Assembly (NCBI GenBank): GCA_018648945.1
Contig: JABGQJ010000068.1
Location: forward strand, 1 to 18,568
Reading direction: 5' to 3'
DNA length: 18,568 bases
DNA from: Victivallales bacterium
GTDB lineage: Bacteria > Verrucomicrobiota > Lentisphaeria > Oligosphaerales > Lenti-02
Under the pieces are notes generated by a model. That model did no database searches. It saw nothing but the letters and a program-made list of their open reading frames with translations, and was not told where the DNA came from. The position numbers and the translations under genes are program-made. Shown one piece after another: positions 14,860 to 18,568 of this stretch (position 1 is the stretch's first letter; every line of letters starts with the position of its first letter).

Positions 14860-15861
14860 ATGCCTTCCCTTCGTCCTCTTGCCAACCGCCAAACTGATCC
14901 CGCCAGCCCGTTCCAGCTTCCCTCTGATGGCTGGTACCAAATCGCTCCCGCTGGCGAATTCATCGTCCAGGCCGCCCCCGCCGACCCGCTTGTCCAGATT
15001 CTCGACGAGGCCGCGTTCGCCGCCATGGTCGACAGCTTCGCGCAAGTCGCTGCCGCCGCCGACTTCGCGGGGCTTCTCGTGGACTACGACCACTTCTCCA
15101 TGGATCTCGACAAGGCCAGCGAAGCGGCGGGTTGGATCACCGATCTCGCGCTGCGCGATGGGACTCTATGGGGGCGCATTCGCTGGAGCGAGCGCGGTGC
15201 CCAGGCCGTGGTCGGCGGCAGCTACCGTTTCCTCTCCCCCGTCTTCGACCGGGCGAGCGCCGAGCCCCTCGGGGGCACCCGCCTGCGTCCCACCCGCCTG
15301 CTCAACGCCGGGCTCACCAACGATCCCAATCTGAAGGGCATCCGGCCCCTCAGCAACCGTCACAGCGGCACCATGCCGCACTCACAGGAGGCTGCCCGAA
15401 TGAAGCAGCAACTCGCCGAGATCCTGGAGCTTGGTCCGGACGCTCCCGACCAGGAGTTCGTGGACAGGATTCAGGAGCTCAGGAACCGCGCAACCCAGGC
15501 CCAGGCCAACGAGGAGGAGCTACTCAGGCTCAGAGGGGAGGAAGCCGAGAACCGAGTGAAGGCGGATCTCGAGGAACACAAGGACAAGATCGCCGATCCC
15601 CTGAAGGCCAAGGAAGCGCTGCTCGCCAATCGCGAAGCCGCCATCGGCATTCTGGCTGCGGTCCGTCCGCCCACCCCCTCCTCGTCCCTTCCCAACCGCC
15701 GCACCGCCACCATCCCCGCCACCGATCCCGGCGACACGGCCCTTGATCCGTCTGCCCAGTCCCATGCCGTCGCCATCCGCAACCGTGCCGCCCAGATCCA
15801 GACCGAACAGGGCGTCAACTACACCACCGCCTGGAACCTCGCCCAGACCGAGCTCGGCTAG
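14860..15861 (+). CDS. Head maturation protease with fused scaffold (Mu I/Z-like)
   Basis: This is a 333-residue protein. The ATG at 14860 is supported by AGGAG at 14848-14852, while the frame's earlier start (14830) is not. Residues about 1-170 resemble the Mu I protease family, with the conserved-looking segments LLVDYDHFS (D75, D77, H78), GWITDLALRDGTLWGRIRWS and GGSYRFLSPVF (S121, S126). I do not assign the nucleophile. Residues 181-333 are a helical, coiled-coil scaffold (QELRNRATQAQANEEELLRLRGEE) with a C-terminal helix (ALDPSAQSHAVAIRNRAAQIQ, TAWNLAQTEL) that would bind capsid. The protease cleaves scaffold during head maturation. A separate internal start gives the scaffold alone. Confidence 0.8.
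   Translation: MPSLRPLANRQTDPASPFQLPSDGWYQIAPAGEFIVQAAPADPLVQILDEAAFAAMVDSFAQVAAAADFAGLLVDYDHFSMDLDKASEAAGWITDLALRDGTLWGRIRWSERGAQAVVGGSYRFLSPVFDRASAEPLGGTRLRPTRLLNAGLTNDPNLKGIRPLSNRHSGTMPHSQEAARMKQQLAEILELGPDAPDQEFVDRIQELRNRATQAQANEEELLRLRGEEAENRVKADLEEHKDKIADPLKAKEALLANREAAIGILAAVRPPTPSSSLPNRRTATIPATDPGDTALDPSAQSHAVAIRNRAAQIQTEQGVNYTTAWNLAQTELG
15400..15861 (+). CDS. Scaffold protein from an in-frame internal start (Mu Z-like)
   Basis: Within the protease gene, ATG 15400 (codon 181) is preceded by a perfect AGGAGG at 15386-15391 with 8-base spacing, one of the strongest ribosome sites in the window and in the same frame. Starting there gives a 153-residue acidic, mostly helical protein (MKQQLAEILELGPDAPDQEF...) that ends with the protease gene. 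In Mu, gene Z is the scaffold made from the 3' part of gene I, and lambda Nu3 follows the same logic. The sequence shows the start and site; the scaffold role is by analogy. Confidence 0.7.
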   Translation: MKQQLAEILELGPDAPDQEFVDRIQELRNRATQAQANEEELLRLRGEEAENRVKADLEEHKDKIADPLKAKEALLANREAAIGILAAVRPPTPSSSLPNRRTATIPATDPGDTALDPSAQSHAVAIRNRAAQIQTEQGVNYTTAWNLAQTELG

Positions 15862-15881
15862 ACCAAGAGCCGGGCCCATAC

Positions 15882-16045
15882 TCACCACGAAGGCACGAAG
15901 ATCACGAAGTGAAGACAAGCAAAGCCATTTCGGCAAGCTCAAGGCCTACGGGGACCAAATCCCGCACAACGCCCGGAGACTCCGGGCGCTGTGCGAGTCC
16001 CTCTTCTCCCGTCCCACCTTCGTGCCCTTCGTGCCTTCGTGGTGA
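15882..16045. repeat. Composite inverted-repeat element, copy 1 (CACGAAG arms)
   Basis: Arms of 28 bp at 15882-15909 and 16018-16045 match in inverse at 26 positions and are built from CACGAAG-type units. The 108-bp core starts TGAAGACAAGCAA and holds a long hairpin: CGCACA at 15963-15968, an A/C mismatch, CGCCCGGA at 15970-15977, loop GAC, TCCGGGCG, then TGTGCG to 15995. The same core start and hairpin recur at 18331-18387 between unrelated arms. The element lies between the protease/scaffold gene and the decoration-like gene. Confidence 0.8.
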
Positions 16046-16055
16046 ATCCTCCCCC

Positions 16056-16104
16056 TCCTGAATTCCAACTACTGAATTCTGAGTTCTGTCTCCTGAATTC
16101 CTCC
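16056..16104 (+). repeat. Phased heptamer array before the decoration-like gene
   Basis: Seven units run in strict phase: TCCTGAA, TTCCAAC, TACTGAA, TTCTGAG, TTCTGTC, TCCTGAA, TTCCTCC. The array ends 4 bases before the Shine-Dalgarno AAGGA (16108-16112) of the next gene. Confidence 0.75.
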
Positions 16105-16121
16105 CCCAAGGACCCCAACTC

Positions 16122-16652
16122 ATGAACGAACAGAGCAACACCCAGTTTGGCCCCGTCCAGGTCATTGCCGGAGACGCCCTCACCGGGCTCGAAGGCTACC
16201 TCGTCTTCGTCACCAACGCCAGTGGCACCGCCAAGGCCTACCTCCCCAACGCCGTCACCGACGAAGCCCTCTACGTCGTCCTCGAGGGCGCCGCCGCCGG
16301 CTCCTACGCCAGCCTGCAGCCCCTCGCCAACGCCCAGCAGGCCCGCGCCGAGCTCAACGGCACCGTCGCCATCGGTGCCCGCCTGAAGCTCGAAACCCCC
16401 GACGGCACCGAGGACGGCAAGGTCGCCACCATCGGCAGCACCGCCGGGGTCTACTTCTCCCCCGGCATCGCCCTCGAGACTGGCGTCGATGGCCAGCTCG
16501 TCCTCTTCCGCCCCGACCCCCGCATGGTCACCATCGCCTCGGCGGCCATCTCCGACCCCACCGGGGGGGCCACCACCGACGCCGAGGCGCGCACCGCCAT
16601 CAACTCCATCGTCGATGCCCTCCAGGCCGCCGGCATCGTCGCCACCTCCTAG
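16122..16652 (+). CDS. Probable capsid decoration (cement) protein
   Basis: This is a 176-residue protein. ATG 16122 has AAGGA 9 bases upstream. The sequence is Gly/Ala/Val/Thr-rich and predicted beta-rich (FGPVQVIAGDALTGLEGYLVFVTNASG, VAIGARLKLETPDG, VYFSPGIALETGVDGQLVLFRPD), with a short C-terminal helix (AEARTAINSIVDALQAAGIV). It lies between the protease/scaffold gene and the major capsid gene, where many phages encode a DUF2190-like cement protein that stabilises expanded heads. The family call is from position and fold impression. Codon third positions are almost all C or G, as in the capsid gene. Confidence 0.55.
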   Translation: MNEQSNTQFGPVQVIAGDALTGLEGYLVFVTNASGTAKAYLPNAVTDEALYVVLEGAAAGSYASLQPLANAQQARAELNGTVAIGARLKLETPDGTEDGKVATIGSTAGVYFSPGIALETGVDGQLVLFRPDPRMVTIASAAISDPTGGATTDAEARTAINSIVDALQAAGIVATS

Positions 16653-16653
16653 C

Positions 16654-16779
16654 ATTGGTGATTTCAGATTGGCGATTGAGGATTGAATTCCCCCAAATCG
16701 CCAATCTGGAATCCAGAATCACCAATGCTCGCCCTCTCTGCCCAATCACCAATCTGAAATCACAGATCTGAAATCAGGA
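16654..16779 (+). repeat. Heptamer array forming an inverted repeat, running into the capsid ribosome site
   Basis: From 16654 come five ATTNNNN units (ATTGGTG, ATTTCAG, ATTGGCG, ATTGAGG, ATTGAAT). From 16697 come ATCGCCA, ATCTGGA, ATCCAGA, ATCACCA and ATGCTCG, and from 16745 ATCACCA, ATCTGAA, ATCACAG, ATCTGAA and ATCAGGA. The first block is the inverse of the second apart from one mismatch and exactly one 7-base unit that is present only in the right arm. The last unit supplies most of the capsid gene's AGGAG (16776-16780). Confidence 0.85.
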
Positions 16780-16787
16780 GCTTCCCC

Positions 16788-17720
16788 ATGAGTCGCCTCT
16801 CCGACATCGCCGCCAAGCCAACCCTCCAGCAGTTCGCCCAGGGCGCGGCCCAGAACGCCATCAACCCCGTCGCCGACTTCCTCGCCCCCGCCGTGGACGT
16901 CCCCGTCTCCGTCGGGTACTACAAGAAGTACACCGAAAAGCACCGCTTCGCCCTGCCCAACACCCGCCGCGCCCTCGGCGGCCGCGCCGTCGAGCTCGGC
17001 TGGGACGCCGAGGACCAGACCTACAACTGCGAGCCCCACGCCCTCGACTTTCCCGTCGATGAGCTGGAAGAGAACGACTCCATGGAAGCCGCCCTCCAGG
17101 AAGGCGCCACCATGGTCGCCGAAGTCGCCGGCCTGGTCCACGAGAAGGCCGTGATCGATGCTGCCCTCGCCGCCGCCGGTTCCGGCACCGACAAGACCTG
17201 GGACAGCTCCGGCACCCCCGTGGACGATCTGGACGACGCCATCATGTCGGTCGTCAAGGCCGCCAAGTACGGCAGCCTCATGGGCACCGGCGTCCTCTTC
17301 GGCGCCACCGCATGGAAGGTCTTCAAGAACCACACCAAGGTCACCGGCAAGTTCGTCGTCGGCAACCAGCGCACCGGCACCAAGCTCGCCGTCCCCACCC
17401 TCGACAGCGTCTCCGACCTCTTCCTCGCCCAGCCCGAGGTCCGCACCTCCCTCATGGTCTACGATGCCGCCGCCGCCGGCGTCGCCGAGAACATTTCCTT
17501 CCTGCTCGACTCCACCATCCTCGTCTTCGCTCGCCGCCCCAACCCCACCCGCCGCGACCCCTCCTTCATGAAGACCTTCCGTCTCTCCGGCAAGTGGATG
17601 GTCCCCGGCATGTATTCCCGCGACGACGGCCGCGTCGAAGTCGCCAAGTTCGACTGGTCCGAGGACGTCGTCGTCACCAACTCCACCGTCGTCCAGCGCC
17701 TCAACATCGCCACCAGCTAG
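16788..17720 (+). CDS. Major capsid protein, HK97-fold type
   Basis: This is a 310-residue protein, typical for a major head subunit. ATG 16788 has AGGAG 7 bases before it. The sequence runs from an N-terminal helical arm (LSDIAAKPTLQQFAQGAAQNA), through an extended loop (VGYYKKYTEKHRFALPNTRRALGGRAVELGWD), to a spine helix (SMEAALQEGATMVAEVAGLVHEKAVIDAAL). A P/A-domain-like region follows with ATAWKVFKNHTKVTGKFV, and the C-terminal strand region ends in TNSTVVQRLNIATS. The position after the protease, scaffold and decoration genes supports the call. Codon third positions are almost uniformly C, unlike the chromosomal genes at the left, in keeping with foreign origin or very strong codon selection. 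Confidence 0.82.
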   Translation: MSRLSDIAAKPTLQQFAQGAAQNAINPVADFLAPAVDVPVSVGYYKKYTEKHRFALPNTRRALGGRAVELGWDAEDQTYNCEPHALDFPVDELEENDSMEAALQEGATMVAEVAGLVHEKAVIDAALAAAGSGTDKTWDSSGTPVDDLDDAIMSVVKAAKYGSLMGTGVLFGATAWKVFKNHTKVTGKFVVGNQRTGTKLAVPTLDSVSDLFLAQPEVRTSLMVYDAAAAGVAENISFLLDSTILVFARRPNPTRRDPSFMKTFRLSGKWMVPGMYSRDDGRVEVAKFDWSEDVVVTNSTVVQRLNIATS

Positions 17721-17728
17721 GGGAAATA

Positions 17729-17832
17729 CAGAATGGAGAAGTGAGAATGCAGAATGGCCTGGCACCGGCCCATCTCGCTTCTCCGTTCCACTCCCCCTTC
17801 TGAATCCTGTCTCCTGAATCCTGAATTCCCTA
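17729..17832 (+). repeat. Heptamer array with imperfect inverted halves, after the capsid gene
   Basis: CAGAATG, GAGAAGT, GAGAATG and CAGAATG (17729-17756) are followed, after a short centre, by pyrimidine-rich sequence ending in phased TTCTGAA, TCCTGTC, TCCTGAA, TCCTGAA, TTCCCTA (17798-17832). The halves can pair imperfectly. The array ends 11 bases before the next ATG. Confidence 0.75.
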
Positions 17833-17843
17833 CTGGCGAAGCC

Positions 17844-18287
17844 ATGTCCTACTTCACAAGAACTCAAATCGAGGCCGAGCTCCCCTCCGCCGATCTCGTC
17901 GCCCTCCTCGACGACGATCACGACGGTGCCGAGGACACCGGCCTCTACACCGCGCTCGTCGCCCGCGCCGAAGCCCGCTGCGACGCCATCCTCGGCCGCC
18001 GCTACACCGTCCCCTTTGCCGACGGCTCCGTCCCCGGCCCCGTCGAAGAAGCCGCCATTCTCTCCCTCTGCGCCTCCCTCTACCGCCGACGCGGAACCAA
18101 AGACGACGACAACCCCTTCGCCGAACGCGAGAAGACCGCCCTCGACTTCCTCCACGCCGCCGCCGCCGGCACCGCCGATCTCTCCATCGATCTCGATGCA
18201 ACCGGCGCGATCGGCACCATCGAAGGCCAAGACAACGACCCCGAAGACGACCTCCACTTCGCCCTCGCCAACCAGAACGGGTTGTAG
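17844..18287 (+). CDS. Mu gp36-like head-tail protein (DUF1320)
   Basis: This is a 147-residue protein. The frame opens at 17754 inside repeats, but ATG 17844 begins the typical N-terminus MSYFTRTQIEAELPSADLVALLDDD. DUF1320 proteins begin in this way, with a short helical domain followed by ARAEARCDAILGRRYTVPF, where the AxxxIDxYL..RY pattern of the family is recognisable, and VEEAAILSLCASLYRRRG. It likely acts at the head-tail junction. The ribosome site is weak (GGCGAAG). The order capsid, then DUF1320, then a further small gene matches Mu-like phages. The C-terminal 40 residues are acidic and probably disordered. Confidence 0.78.
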   Translation: MSYFTRTQIEAELPSADLVALLDDDHDGAEDTGLYTALVARAEARCDAILGRRYTVPFADGSVPGPVEEAAILSLCASLYRRRGTKDDDNPFAEREKTALDFLHAAAAGTADLSIDLDATGAIGTIEGQDNDPEDDLHFALANQNGL

Positions 18288-18303
18288 AATGCAGAAGAGG
18301 ACC

Positions 18304-18446
18304 AACCGCCAAGACGCCAAGGCCGCCAAGTGAAGACAAGCAAGATCAATACAGACGCGTGCAACGCCCGGAGCTTCCGGGCGCTACACGGCTATTCGTC
18401 CCTCGCTTTCCCTTCCCCCCTTGGCGTCCTTGGCGCCTTGGCGGTT
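18304..18446. repeat. Composite inverted-repeat element, copy 2 (CGCCAAG arms)
   Basis: Arms of 27 bp at 18304-18330 and 18420-18446 match in inverse at 25 positions and are built from CGCCAAG-type units, unrelated to the arms of copy 1. The core again starts TGAAGACAAGCAA and holds the hairpin CGCCCGGA-gct-TCCGGGCG with the same flanking A/C mismatch. The outer stem has changed in a compensating way. The element fills the gap between the gp36-like gene and the next gene. Confidence 0.8.
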
Positions 18447-18469
18447 CCCCCTCCCCGGAGCCCCCGCTA

Positions 18470-18568
18470 GTGCCAACAAATCCCCAACGCGACCTTCGCC
18501 TCGCCATCCAGACCCAGCTGGCTGCCTCCGTGGACTCCCTCTCCACCGCCAGCGTCTTCCCCTGGTTC
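18470..18568 (+). CDS. Start of next head-tail gene, partial at the right edge
   Basis: A GTG at 18470 with GGAG 9 bases upstream opens a frame that remains open to the last base (33 codons: MPTNPQRDLRLAIQTQLAAS and onward). It follows the gp36-like gene, where Mu-like phages encode a gp37-like protein (DUF1834), and the short amphipathic start fits that. Too little is present to name the family. Confidence 0.5.
   Translation, partial: MPTNPQRDLRLAIQTQLAASVDSLSTASVFPWF

Noticed and set aside
15970..15988. Intrinsic terminator in the composite element
   Set aside because: The hairpin is strong but no T-run follows, and the head operon continues downstream, so processing or mRNA stability is as likely.
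15882..16045. CRISPR-like array suggested by CACGAAG repeats
   Set aside because: Units are 7-9 bases, with no spacers of constant length, and the two arms are inverted rather than direct. No cas genes are present.
16746..18329. 527-codon minus-strand frame across capsid and gp36-like genes
   Set aside because: Gly/Val/Glu/Asp-rich antisense product of C-biased codons that spans the repeats between two supported genes.

Overview
The window is a GC-rich bacterial segment in two parts. Bases 1 to about 7126 look like chromosome: a carbohydrate-degradation neighbourhood with a secreted GH13 glycosidase, an HPr phosphocarrier, a GH78-type rhamnosidase and an aldo/keto reductase carrying two Fe-S clusters. 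Bases from about 7213 to the right edge are a phage-derived module. It has a leftward block of small genes, a divergent XRE repressor, and a head-assembly operon in the order of Mu-like phages. A diderm host is likely, because there is a Sec-secreted hydrolase and a small lipoprotein. The gene content and repeat-filled spacers suggest the PVC group (Lentisphaerota, Kiritimatiellota or Planctomycetota). That placement is inference, as the window holds no rRNA or marker gene.

Layout. A GH13 enzyme runs leftward from a GTG at 2559 and off the left edge. HPr (2778-3050), GH78 (3210-6068) and the reductase (6110-7126) run rightward. From 8808 down to 7213 four small genes run leftward: two Cys/His-rich proteins, an unknown, and a Lar-like zinc ribbon. 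The repressor (8890-9381) diverges from them behind a good sigma70-type promoter. A gene-poor kilobase (9382-10468) holds an AT-rich promoter/dyad. Then come a lipoprotein, a membrane coiled-coil protein, a probable small terminase, the large terminase, a bridging mini-ORF, a DUF935-like portal, a protease fused to its scaffold, a decoration-like protein, the major capsid, a gp36-like protein, and the start of the next gene.

How the genes work together. The rightward operon would make and fill an icosahedral head. The scaffold appears to be made separately from a strong in-frame internal start, as with gene Z of Mu. No integrase, transposase or replication gene is visible, so this may be an unusually arranged prophage, a remnant, or a domesticated particle. 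Sequence alone cannot decide.

The most unusual signal is in the spacers. Several gene gaps in the phage module are filled by phased 7-base repeat arrays that run up to, and once into, the next ribosome binding site. Two other gaps hold a composite inverted-repeat element with unrelated arms around a shared core. The core hairpin shows compensatory base changes between the two copies.
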